A stretch of 64,000 bases of DNA from Sphingobacterium prati (GTDB lineage: Bacteria > Bacteroidota > Bacteroidia > Sphingobacteriales > Sphingobacteriaceae). This document shows positions 17,408 to 25,621 of the stretch, one piece after another. Under the pieces are notes generated by a model. That model was not told the DNA's origin. It saw only the letters and a list, made by a program, of their open reading frames with translations, and searched no databases. The stretch's first letter is position 1. Each line of letters opens with the position of its first letter. The DNA is taken from positions 248,001-312,000 of the forward strand of contig NZ_JABJWY010000009.1 in the NCBI RefSeq assembly GCF_013167215.1. Direction: 5' to 3'. Both the position numbers and the translations under genes were made by a program.

Positions 17408-18466
17408 CTACTGTGGCAATGCCAATAATCTGAATTCTGTCATCTGGAAATTTGACCCCGAAGAAACAGCTTTAACAACATACCTATAATAACTATATGG
17501 TTTTGTATTCACGAATGTAAAAGGCTGCGATCTTCTCCGGTCTGTTGGTGCTGTACCAAAACTATAACCTGTTACAGTATTCAAAGTCACCCAAGTCTCG
17601 CCATCATTAGATCCCTGTATTTCCCAGTCTTTGGGATCCCGTTCGGGTGAATCGTTTCCGGTCGTGATGGTATACGCATTGATTGTCTGAGGTTGATAGA
17701 ACGCAAACTGCCAGAACATCCCCGGCTGGTAGCCACCGATAAATAATTTAGTTGTCAGATCACCATCTATAAGCTTCTTAGACCCCTCTCCCGCATCAGG
17801 CCCGCTGGAATTATCCTGCGAGATGCGGAAGGTATTGTCGATATTGGTCAAGTCTTTGACGATCCCTAGATCCGTAAGTAATTTGGGAATTTCTATTACA
17901 GAACCTTTTGGTGTCTTGACGGCAAGTTTATAATTTGCAAACATTCCAACGCCAATAGATATATCGGCTTTGGCCTTATCAGAGACCTGCTCGTATTGGT
18001 CATTATCAGTCAACAGAGACCAAGCAACACTTTTAACGGCAATATCGCTATCGTAGCTCAGGATCAGTTTACCCGTTCCATTTTTTGTCGCATTGAAGCG
18101 CACCAATTTTTCTGCATCAATTGTCACAAGTTGTTCGCGTTGCGCCCAATCTCCATTTTCATTAAGCACGCGCAACTTCACAATAAAAGATCCTGTGGTT
18201 AAAAATGTATGCTGTGGAGATGTTGTCGATGACGTACTGTCATCACCAAAACTCCAGCGCGTTTCCGTGTAATCTTTGGATTGATTTGTAAATTCAAATG
18301 TAAAAGGATCATCCTTGGCGACCTGCTTGATTGAGAAGGCTGACTGAGGATTAGGGAGTTGCGGTTCTTCAACCACAACCTCCTTATCCTTACCACAGCC
18401 AAGTAAAGCAAATAGTAAAACTATACTATAAATATATATTCCTAATTTCATGACTATAATTTTCAT
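17408..18466 (-). CDS. Surface lipoprotein with PKD and discoidin (F5/8C-like) domains
   Basis: About 352 residues from the ATG at 18466; ATGs at 18484 and 18451 are alternatives. Lipobox LLFALLGC is followed by acidic residues. A PKD-like domain (about residues 35-120) has the signature FEFTNQSKDYTETRWSFGDD. A middle domain follows, then a C-terminal discoidin/F5/8C-like domain with GPDAGEGSKKLIDGDLTTKL, ERDPKDWEIQGSNDGETW and FQMTEFRLL. This is the last gene of the 11-gene mannoside operon, 32 bp after the preceding gene. The role is inferred to be glycan binding at the cell surface. Its discoidin module is clearly paralogous to those at the C-termini of the proteins at 18499-19869 and 29928-31034. 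Confidence 0.82.
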   Translation of the reverse strand: MKIIVMKLGIYIYSIVLLFALLGCGKDKEVVVEEPQLPNPQSAFSIKQVAKDDPFTFEFTNQSKDYTETRWSFGDDSTSSTTSPQHTFLTTGSFIVKLRVLNENGDWAQREQLVTIDAEKLVRFNATKNGTGKLILSYDSDIAVKSVAWSLLTDNDQYEQVSDKAKADISIGVGMFANYKLAVKTPKGSVIEIPKLLTDLGIVKDLTNIDNTFRISQDNSSGPDAGEGSKKLIDGDLTTKLFIGGYQPGMFWQFAFYQPQTINAYTITTGNDSPERDPKDWEIQGSNDGETWVTLNTVTGYSFGTAPTDRRRSQPFTFVNTKPYSYYRYVVKAVSSGSNFQMTEFRLLALPQ

Positions 18467-18498
18467 CGTTATAAAATAACACAAGTGAGTAGCTCTAA

Positions 18499-19869
18499 TT
18501 ACAAGAATTCAATCATCCGCCATTCCGAACATTGGAATAAACTGCTACCAACATTCTCGGTGATATTCAGACGGTAAAATTTATAGCTACCCGGTTTCTG
18601 TACATTAAATCTTCGTGTTTGAATACGATTTGGGAAACTTTCATTTGTCCTCGTATCGATAACTTCCCAAGTACTACCATCAAGAGAACCTTCGAGTGTC
18701 CAGCTCTTTGGATCACGTTCGATCGCGTCGTTTCCAGAAGTAAGTGTGTAGGCTCCAATTTTAAGTGTGCGTGTAAAGGTCAATGTACATTGCAAATCAC
18801 CTGTAAAAGCACTTTGTAAAAATTTGGTACTTGTCAGGTCATCGACAAATTTAAGACTTCCCTCTCCTGCATTCGGGCCGCCATTATTATCTCTATTGAC
18901 CGTTAATGTACCCTCTTGCGTCACATCAAACTCAACAACATTTGCACAATCAATCAAAATAGTTGTGTAGTTCTTTTTCGGATTGATGACATGCAACGTC
19001 GGATCTTTTAAATAGACAGTAATTGCCAGGTATTTGTCTTTATTTTTTGCAATAATATCCCAAGGAACTGAAATATTGAAGTCCGCAGATGACTTGTTGC
19101 CCAATACCTGCACACGTGATGGAAGCGTAAACTCATTTTCCTTCAGTCCCACCGTATTTGCAGGCAATATTTTCTTAGCTATCCAATTTGAAATGGAATC
19201 CGTCGTACCACGTACTTCCACATAAAACCATTTACTCGGAAACGAGGCCAATGAAACCCCTAACGGGATTTCAATTCCGGAAGGTGTGGTATTATAATTA
19301 TTGTGCCTGCTTGCCATAATTATGCTCGCTGGCGAATTCGTTATGGAAAGATAATGAATATCTGCTGCCGTTAGCAGACTTTTGGAATCCAGGGTTACGA
19401 TGACACTATTTGGATTCCCCAATTGATTGCCTTTACCTGGGTTGGTTAGTTTATAAGAAAGTGCAAATTTTTTGCCATACACCCGTTCTATTTCTGTTCT
19501 GGATATGGTAAGCACAAAGGATGCTGTATCTGAACCGTATTGAAATTTAACCACATTCGGGAAAGAAAAGGCCGAATTAGGCAGTGTTATTACATCTTTT
19601 AACGTTCCCGATTCAATAAGCTTCGTTACCGTATCGGTATTTAACTGCAGCTCGACATCAAAGGTTTTTGATGCGGGGCTGCTCAGCTTAACTTTCATGG
19701 GTACCTGAACATAATCATTGGTCTTGACCAAGTCTTTCCCTCCGCCTTCAGCAATAACCTGCACAGGCGTATTATCCTGCAGGTTAAATGCTTCAAGATT
19801 ATCTTTCGAACAGCCTACAAATTGGCAATAGCTCAAAACCGTCGCCAAAAAATAAAAAAATCTCTTCAT
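18499..19869 (-). CDS. DUF1735-type lipoprotein with C-terminal discoidin-like domain
   Basis: The ATG at 19869 gives 456 residues. The frame is open further upstream, but the lipoprotein signal MKRFFYFLATVLSYCQFVGC starts here, 16 bp after the preceding stop. The N-terminal region (VPMKVKLSSPASKTFDVELQ and ALSYKLTNPGKGNQLGN) has the appearance of DUF1735 beta-sandwich domains found in Bacteroidota glycan-binding lipoproteins. A second similar domain follows (KWFYVEVRGTTDS, YLAITVYLKDPT). The C-terminal discoidin-like module has GPNAGEGSLKFVDD, ERDPKSWTLEGSLDGSTW and FQCSEWRMIEFL. It is probably a surface glycan-binding protein. The family name was assigned from memory of sequence patterns and is less certain than the overall type. 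Confidence 0.8.
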   Translation of the reverse strand: MKRFFYFLATVLSYCQFVGCSKDNLEAFNLQDNTPVQVIAEGGGKDLVKTNDYVQVPMKVKLSSPASKTFDVELQLNTDTVTKLIESGTLKDVITLPNSAFSFPNVVKFQYGSDTASFVLTISRTEIERVYGKKFALSYKLTNPGKGNQLGNPNSVIVTLDSKSLLTAADIHYLSITNSPASIIMASRHNNYNTTPSGIEIPLGVSLASFPSKWFYVEVRGTTDSISNWIAKKILPANTVGLKENEFTLPSRVQVLGNKSSADFNISVPWDIIAKNKDKYLAITVYLKDPTLHVINPKKNYTTILIDCANVVEFDVTQEGTLTVNRDNNGGPNAGEGSLKFVDDLTSTKFLQSAFTGDLQCTLTFTRTLKIGAYTLTSGNDAIERDPKSWTLEGSLDGSTWEVIDTRTNESFPNRIQTRRFNVQKPGSYKFYRLNITENVGSSLFQCSEWRMIEFL

Positions 19870-19885
19870 ATTATCTTCTTTAAGA

Positions 19886-21622
19886 TTATTTATCGATCCA
19901 AACCCGGCCATCCAACTGCCAGCTTTCCTGTCTTGCAATCTGTAGCCAACTAAAAATCTGCGCAGTAATATCCGTACTTTTGGGTACCAAGGTGCTGATG
20001 GTTTCCACAGAAGGAGCACATAGAAAATCATTAAGCTTTGATATTTCATAGCTTGTATTACCAACTTTCAAGGTGTTTCCAAATGGACCTTCGTCGTAAA
20101 GTAAACCATCTGTAACTGTGCCAACGACTGGCCAGTTTGCCGCTAACGTATGAAAATAAGGGTGATCCTCACTTATTCCCACTTCGCAATTATATTGAGA
20201 AATAACGGATTGTGGCAGAGCCGTTTTCCAAAAACGCACGTCTGCAATGTAATAGTCGCCCTCATTCCAATTGCTACCGCCATTGACCAACCCAAGCCGC
20301 AGCTTCGCAGGACTGTTAATCACTCCCCAAGCGCTGACATCCATTTCATTTCCAGGCAACCCATTTGTATAGGTTTTAATAAGCCTTTTCCCGTCACTGG
20401 TTATAGATCCCACAACGGTGACATTGTTCCAGGTTGCATTGTTCAATTTCGGGCCGTTAACCTCTCCGCTTCCATTTGGACCACGCGCATTAAACATCCA
20501 ATAATCATCTTTAAAGGCCATAATCCATCCATTTGTAGGCGCGCCGGATTCCCATTTTTCACGTTTTCCAATAAAAGACGGATAATTTGGAAACCTATAC
20601 GTATTATTTGGCCCCTTACTCTTTTTCACTTTTAATTCAATGGTAAATTCCCTATCCTTATCCCCTAGGTCAAAGAGCGTATCTGCCTCGGCCATCTCGG
20701 CAAATATGCCCCCTTTAAAGCGTAGAAAATCTCCGGAAAATCTGCTCCCCAAATACGGTTTATTGATAAATCTTGAATTATATTTAGGTGAATAGAATAT
20801 GGTAAATGTATTGACATTGGCATTACTAAAAATGGTATTGTCGTTTTGCGCAGGAGGAATTTCAAAAGGTCCGCCCTTACTTGAGGTGATAATCACCAGC
20901 CAATTTTCCTTTTTAAAGGTCGACCGCTGTTCCAACGCCTTTGTGATTTCGCCCACTTGTTTATCAAAGTTTTCAATGGCCATTTTATACCGCGCACTGC
21001 TGTTATCATAGGCTGTTGCTTTTCCCGCCTTGTCAATTTCGGTAAAATGGGCTGTTAACATCGTTAAATCAGGCTGCTTCAATCCTTCTTTTACGGCATC
21101 AGCAACCGCTTGATCAGATCCTTCAAGCTTGGCAACGGCCGTTGGGGCCAAATTATCAACAAACAATTTGGAACTACTATACACTTTAAACTCTGGTGCT
21201 TTAACATTCGTAGCAATCCGTGTATAGACAGTAGGAAAAGTCTGTAGGTTATTATTGCTAAAATTGTCTCCCATTACCAAATGCTTATTTTGGGTGACTC
21301 CGGTAATAATACTTGCCAAATCGGCTCCTGTCGCCTGCTTATCTTCGTGCTCTTCACTCAACGATACCCATGAATAAATGGCATGATCCAGTAAACCGTT
21401 CATGACAGGGATATTTGCATTACGGACAGACTCACCTCTGGCCCCATCAGCTATTATCAGTAGTACCTTCGGCTTTCCGTACACTAGATCGACTGTATCC
21501 TGCCCGCCCTGATTGTCCGGTATAACGCGTCCAAACTCATCCTTACAGGCAACCATCGTCGAAATCAGCAATAAATAGGTTAGCCACAAATGTATATTTC
21601 GAAAATTATCTTGCATTTTCAT
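19886..21622 (-). CDS. Lipoprotein with degenerate phosphodiesterase (alkaline-phosphatase-fold) domain and LamG-like domain
   Basis: The 578-residue protein has a lipobox at Cys26 (STMVAC). Residues about 50-285 resemble type I phosphodiesterase/nucleotide pyrophosphatase domains: VLLIIADGARGESVR with metal-type Asp59, and QATGADLASIITG, where Thr98 sits at the nucleophile position. Other metal ligands appear to be lost. The expected Asp-x-x-Gly-His region reads DKAGK (Lys201), and the usual TSDHGG reads TSSKGG (Ser248, Lys249). Residues about 300-480 form a LamG/concanavalin-like beta-sandwich (REFTIELKVKKSK, NGWIMAFKDDYWMFNARG, YYIADVRFWKTALP) like DUF4983 proteins. The likely role is binding rather than catalysis. 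It is 16 bp after the preceding gene in the 11-gene operon. Confidence 0.8.
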   Translation of the reverse strand: MKMQDNFRNIHLWLTYLLLISTMVACKDEFGRVIPDNQGGQDTVDLVYGKPKVLLIIADGARGESVRNANIPVMNGLLDHAIYSWVSLSEEHEDKQATGADLASIITGVTQNKHLVMGDNFSNNNLQTFPTVYTRIATNVKAPEFKVYSSSKLFVDNLAPTAVAKLEGSDQAVADAVKEGLKQPDLTMLTAHFTEIDKAGKATAYDNSSARYKMAIENFDKQVGEITKALEQRSTFKKENWLVIITSSKGGPFEIPPAQNDNTIFSNANVNTFTIFYSPKYNSRFINKPYLGSRFSGDFLRFKGGIFAEMAEADTLFDLGDKDREFTIELKVKKSKGPNNTYRFPNYPSFIGKREKWESGAPTNGWIMAFKDDYWMFNARGPNGSGEVNGPKLNNATWNNVTVVGSITSDGKRLIKTYTNGLPGNEMDVSAWGVINSPAKLRLGLVNGGSNWNEGDYYIADVRFWKTALPQSVISQYNCEVGISEDHPYFHTLAANWPVVGTVTDGLLYDEGPFGNTLKVGNTSYEISKLNDFLCAPSVETISTLVPKSTDITAQIFSWLQIARQESWQLDGRVWIDK

Positions 21623-21638
21623 CCCGTTTAATTTTAGG

Positions 21639-23264
21639 TTATTGTTCCAATTTAATGCGAATCAAATTGCGCACTTCTTCATTATTAAATCGATTAAAAG
21701 ATCCCATCAGCAGCAATGCGCGTTTTCCATCCTCCGTTTTCGTTTCGACAGCTTTGTTGATATATCCCGAAAAGTATCCCGAAGTATTATACGCAGCATT
21801 CAATTCGCCATTTGCATTTAAAATCATAAATCCGTTACGGGCGATATTATTATAGCGCACAAAATCTCCGGCTAGTACAATCAGTCCATCGTTTAGCTGC
21901 AAACCATACGATGGGCTTCCGCCCTCGAATATTTTCGCCTGAAAAGAAGGATCCAACGTGCCATTTGCATTGAGCAAGGCGACTTTGACAGCGGTAGAAC
22001 CATTGTATTTTGTAAAAGAACCGACTACCAGATACTTATTCGTCACACTATTGTACGTGACCGATGAGATGTTGTAATCGGCGCCTTGCGCACCAGGATT
22101 AAATGTTGCATCCAATGTACCATTTTCATTTAAGCGGGCGATATACCCTTTGGACTCGCCATCAAAACGGTTAAATCCGCCATACACCAAAATTTTTCCT
22201 TTTAGTGGACCAACAGCATGATAAACTGTAGCAACATTGCCATTCCCACCGACAAACGATTTTCCATCAGGCGCAAATCTGAACGATTTATCCAATGAAC
22301 CATCGGTATTGAGTCGTGCAACATGTCTAATTTCCGTACTATCCAAAATAACGGTATCTCTCGTTTCCAGTTTATTGGGCTTGCCATAGGTGCGATGAAT
22401 ATAATACCTAAAATTCCCTGTCGCTAAAATCTTCCCATCAGATTCATAAATATTACCTACATTACCGTCAAATCCACCATTAAATGCAGGATAATATTTC
22501 AACGTATCCGTTTGACCGGGCCTACGGAACGGCTTGATGCCCATGGTGTCTATTGCACCTGTCATATTGATCCGGGTCAAGTTGCTGATATCAGCATTGC
22601 GCTGCCCATATCCAGAAAAAGAACCTGCCAAATAATAGAAATTACCAAACTTTAAAATGCTATTCAGTGAATTATTTGCGCCGGTTCCTATGCGAAAACT
22701 TGCATCGTAGGTACCATCGGCAAATGTCCGCACCAGGCGGTTTATCGGACGTATTGACCCCTTATTATTATAATTTGTAAAGGCACCGGTAAAGATCATT
22801 TTACCATCCTCCAAATAGAGTACATCCGAAACAAAATTATTTGTCCCCACACCCACCTGAAAGGTCGCATCTATGGCCACATTTCCTAAAACAGTAAATT
22901 GAGGGCCAAAGAATACGATATCATCAATTGTTACCGAAAGTACACCTGTACTTGCATACGGAGGCACCTTCAATTTGACGTGATCAGCGGTCAGTTCAAT
23001 CACATCGGCTTTTTCCCCATTGAATCGAATAACAGCTTTATCTTTATATTTATCCAATCCTTTGATTCGCATAGTTGTTTCCGTACCGGTTTTCCCAGAC
23101 TCTGGTTGCATCTTATCTGTTGGATTAATCTCGATATCCAAAGGAGGAAGCCCTTCCTCATAGGGTGCAGAAAATGTTTTGTTATCCTTCTTACATCCGA
23201 AACAGAGAAAGACGACAAACAATAGCACAATATATTTCCACATGATTCTATACATAACGTCCAT
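21639..23264 (-). CDS. Lipoprotein with IPT/TIG-like (DUF5008) domain and delta-60-type repeats
   Basis: This 541-residue protein (ATGs at 23264, 23255 and 23243 are all usable) has lipobox VVFLCFGC. Residues about 55-125 form an IPT/TIG-like domain (SGKTGTETTMRIKGLDKYKD, VKLKVPPYASTGVLSVTI). The rest is a run of delta-60-type repeats characterised by 'GxxDxSF' and 'KILVYGGFNRFDG' phrases: GTYDASFRIGTG, GSLDKSFRFAPDG, GTLDATFNPGAQ and GTLDPSFQAKIF. Such repeats form beta-propeller-like surfaces. It lies in the mannoside operon between the fasciclin lipoprotein and the pseudo-phosphodiesterase, so a binding or scaffold role on the outer membrane is inferred. No catalytic motif is visible. Confidence 0.8.
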   Translation of the reverse strand: MDVMYRIMWKYIVLLFVVFLCFGCKKDNKTFSAPYEEGLPPLDIEINPTDKMQPESGKTGTETTMRIKGLDKYKDKAVIRFNGEKADVIELTADHVKLKVPPYASTGVLSVTIDDIVFFGPQFTVLGNVAIDATFQVGVGTNNFVSDVLYLEDGKMIFTGAFTNYNNKGSIRPINRLVRTFADGTYDASFRIGTGANNSLNSILKFGNFYYLAGSFSGYGQRNADISNLTRINMTGAIDTMGIKPFRRPGQTDTLKYYPAFNGGFDGNVGNIYESDGKILATGNFRYYIHRTYGKPNKLETRDTVILDSTEIRHVARLNTDGSLDKSFRFAPDGKSFVGGNGNVATVYHAVGPLKGKILVYGGFNRFDGESKGYIARLNENGTLDATFNPGAQGADYNISSVTYNSVTNKYLVVGSFTKYNGSTAVKVALLNANGTLDPSFQAKIFEGGSPSYGLQLNDGLIVLAGDFVRYNNIARNGFMILNANGELNAAYNTSGYFSGYINKAVETKTEDGKRALLLMGSFNRFNNEEVRNLIRIKLEQ

Positions 23265-23285
23265 AATTTAATTCACAACTGGTTC

Positions 23286-24059
23286 TTAACGTTTACTTTC
23301 CAAAATATCAACAATAACCTCTCCTCTTCCATATCCAAACTCAGCTTTTGTATAATCGATAACGTGTACAACACCATTATCAGGCTGTATATCAGAAGAT
23401 GCAACGGGGCAAGAAATCCATTCCCTAGGCCTACTGATATCTGGGATATAAGAAATATGAAGCTGTCTATACCCCATATATTTCAGTCTGGTAATGTTAT
23501 TTTTGTCCGAGTCATTGATCGCGTCATTGTACACCACACCGATATTGGAAACAGTATTGCCAAACGACGTATAATTCTGTCCCTTATAAACATTCAATAA
23601 GTCGAAATCGATCTGCGGATAATCCATCAGTTTACGTTTTCCATTAAACATATACCGCAAGAGATATTTGCGCCAAATCGTACTATCTACATCCGCCAGT
23701 GTTTTAATTGTATCCCTGCCCAATTGGTACAGCAACATATTGGCACCCGAAGCTCCATTCTGTGAATTTCCTCTTGCCAGGCCAATTAACCGTTTGATAT
23801 TCTCGTCCCTTGGCGCAAAGAAGGTAAATTCTTTGGTTTTGAAATCTTCTTCCAATCCAGCCAAACGGACGATCTGCGCAATGGAGTCAAATTCTCTCGG
23901 TTTTGAATCCAGATAGGCCATAATTGATCCCTCAAATTTTGCCTGAGCCAATCCACCATCTTTGTAATAATCATCTTTCTTACATGACCCTATGCCACAA
24001 AACAACAGGCTTATCAACAATACGTAGCTTATATTTTTTAAACTTCTCATAATACACAT
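23286..24059 (-). CDS. Fasciclin-domain lipoprotein (second fasciclin gene of the operon)
   Basis: The 257-residue protein has lipobox LLFCGIGSC followed by KKDDYYKDGG. A fasciclin/FAS1-like domain occupies most of the mature protein: GSIMAYLDSKPREFDSIAQI, then KEFTFFAPRDENIKRLIGLA, and the closing IQPDNGVVHVIDYTKAEFGYG. FAS1 domains mediate adhesion and binding to glycans or proteins. The start is 2 bp beyond the stop of the upstream SusD, so translation is probably coupled. The arrangement SusC-SusD-fasciclin repeats that of 35514-29928, and the two fasciclin proteins share the pattern 'G-x-Y-x-Y-L-x-S-K-P'. A specific ligand cannot be inferred. Confidence 0.85.
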   Translation of the reverse strand: MCIMRSLKNISYVLLISLLFCGIGSCKKDDYYKDGGLAQAKFEGSIMAYLDSKPREFDSIAQIVRLAGLEEDFKTKEFTFFAPRDENIKRLIGLARGNSQNGASGANMLLYQLGRDTIKTLADVDSTIWRKYLLRYMFNGKRKLMDYPQIDFDLLNVYKGQNYTSFGNTVSNIGVVYNDAINDSDKNNITRLKYMGYRQLHISYIPDISRPREWISCPVASSDIQPDNGVVHVIDYTKAEFGYGRGEVIVDILESKR

Positions 24060-24061
24060 CG

Positions 24062-25609
24062 TTAGTTTCCACTAGTCCAATATTCGTTCAATACGATTTT
24101 AGCATTAAAATTCTTGGCCGAAGCGTCTAAAGGCCATGTCCAGGCACGTCGATTGTACTGATCGATTGTCATCGGCGCCATTGTCCACTGCGGATTCAAT
24201 ATCCGTCGTGTTCGGATCAGATCAAAATAGCGTACACCCTCCCCGATCAATTCTCGGCAGCGTTCTTCAAAAATGAAGTTCTTGAGATCAGTACCACCGC
24301 CAGTATATCTGGGGGCTTCGGCTCTGTCCCGAACTATATTTAATACGTTGATTGCTTCAGCCTCACGTGCTGATCCAAGATTTGCCAAAGCTTCGGCCTC
24401 CAAAAGAAGTGCATCGGCATAGCGAAAAATCATAAAGGTATTATCCGGATTAGAATCCTCATTTCCTGAGGCAAATACATTTGCAGCAAATTTTTTCAGC
24501 ACAAATAGACCATCATTCGCATACATATCCTCGTACCAGATCTCTTTTCGTTTATCCGCAGGTCCATTCAAGGGGTAGATCCTAGACATAAACACCGACG
24601 AATAATACGCGATGCTAAATTGTTGATTGTAACGTGGGAATTTATATGGCCACCTCAAAAAGTGGTCCCATAAGGGAGCATAGGCATTATTTTGGTCGCC
24701 ATAATTGATCGTGCGATAAAATTCAAATAGAGATTCTTCGGTACGGCCTTTAGAGACTTTAGCCCAATTTTCCGGTGTAAGCGCATACAAATAATGGGCG
24801 CCACTACTCCGCAGCTCCTTGCCTAATGCCGCAACGCTCTCATAATATTTGGTTGCAATCGATGGATTAAAGTTCGCATTCCACATTTTCATATGCATCA
24901 GCAAGGCGATAATACTACCCCGGCTCGCCCTGGCGCCCCGTTGTGATGCGTCGCCAAACGTCCAGGGCATAATATCCTTGGCCGGTTCTAGATCATCTAT
25001 GCACTTATCGATGACAGACACCATATCCTCTCTACCCAACTGCTGTGCAAAATAGGGATCGGTATAATAAACCACATCACCGTAAAGCCGAACCATCCAA
25101 AAATAGCTGAGGCAGCGCATAAATGTCGCTTCTGCCTTATAGCGGTCTTTATCGGAGGCTGAAAGCCCGGGGATACCTTCCTCTAATTTGGAAATAAGGA
25201 TATTACAACTTTGAATCACTTTATAATAAGTATCCCAAATACCAACTTTATACATCTCATAGCCACTTGAGCGACCTCCAGGAGAACTATTAATATAAAC
25301 CATGTTCATATTGTTTGTCCCCAGATCACGCAGGATCATCCGGTCACCAGAAGAGGTCGGAGATGGAAATATTTCACCAGACCGAGCCTCCCCTATAGCG
25401 CCCATCACCCAAGATTCATTCAATTTTTCAAAAAACTGGCTATAGATACGGGCAATATTCGCCTCAACATCCTCTTTGGATTGATAAAAATTATTTCCTG
25501 TAAGCCGATCAATAGGCTCAACGGTCAAAAACTTCTTACAGCCCACAGTAACAAATACACATAGGCATAAGACAACTGCGATTTTTCCTAAATTCATTTT
25601 AATTTTCAT
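24062..25609 (-). CDS. susD-like: SusD/RagB family lipoprotein (second pair of the mannoside operon)
   Basis: The 515-residue protein has lipobox LCVFVTVGC (Cys near 24) and the SusD start KKFLTVEPIDRLTGNNFYQS. The central helices carry AEATFMRCLSYFWMVRLYGD, with FRYADALLLEAEALANLG and FEERCRELIGEGVRYFDLIRT near the C-terminus. It ends in NEYWTSGN rather than the commoner 'NPGY' type. The start is 12 bp after the SusC stop. It should bind the glycan captured by the SusC at 25622-28780 at the cell surface. With GH92 genes on both sides of the operon, an alpha-mannoside ligand is inferred. Confidence 0.92.
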   Translation of the reverse strand: MKIKMNLGKIAVVLCLCVFVTVGCKKFLTVEPIDRLTGNNFYQSKEDVEANIARIYSQFFEKLNESWVMGAIGEARSGEIFPSPTSSGDRMILRDLGTNNMNMVYINSSPGGRSSGYEMYKVGIWDTYYKVIQSCNILISKLEEGIPGLSASDKDRYKAEATFMRCLSYFWMVRLYGDVVYYTDPYFAQQLGREDMVSVIDKCIDDLEPAKDIMPWTFGDASQRGARASRGSIIALLMHMKMWNANFNPSIATKYYESVAALGKELRSSGAHYLYALTPENWAKVSKGRTEESLFEFYRTINYGDQNNAYAPLWDHFLRWPYKFPRYNQQFSIAYYSSVFMSRIYPLNGPADKRKEIWYEDMYANDGLFVLKKFAANVFASGNEDSNPDNTFMIFRYADALLLEAEALANLGSAREAEAINVLNIVRDRAEAPRYTGGGTDLKNFIFEERCRELIGEGVRYFDLIRTRRILNPQWTMAPMTIDQYNRRAWTWPLDASAKNFNAKIVLNEYWTSGN

Positions 25610-25621
25610 GACATCAACCTA

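Noticed and set aside
20150..20635. 161-codon open frame on the plus strand opposite the pseudo-phosphodiesterase gene
   Set aside because: Antisense shadow; the minus-strand gene has lipobox and clear domain motifs.
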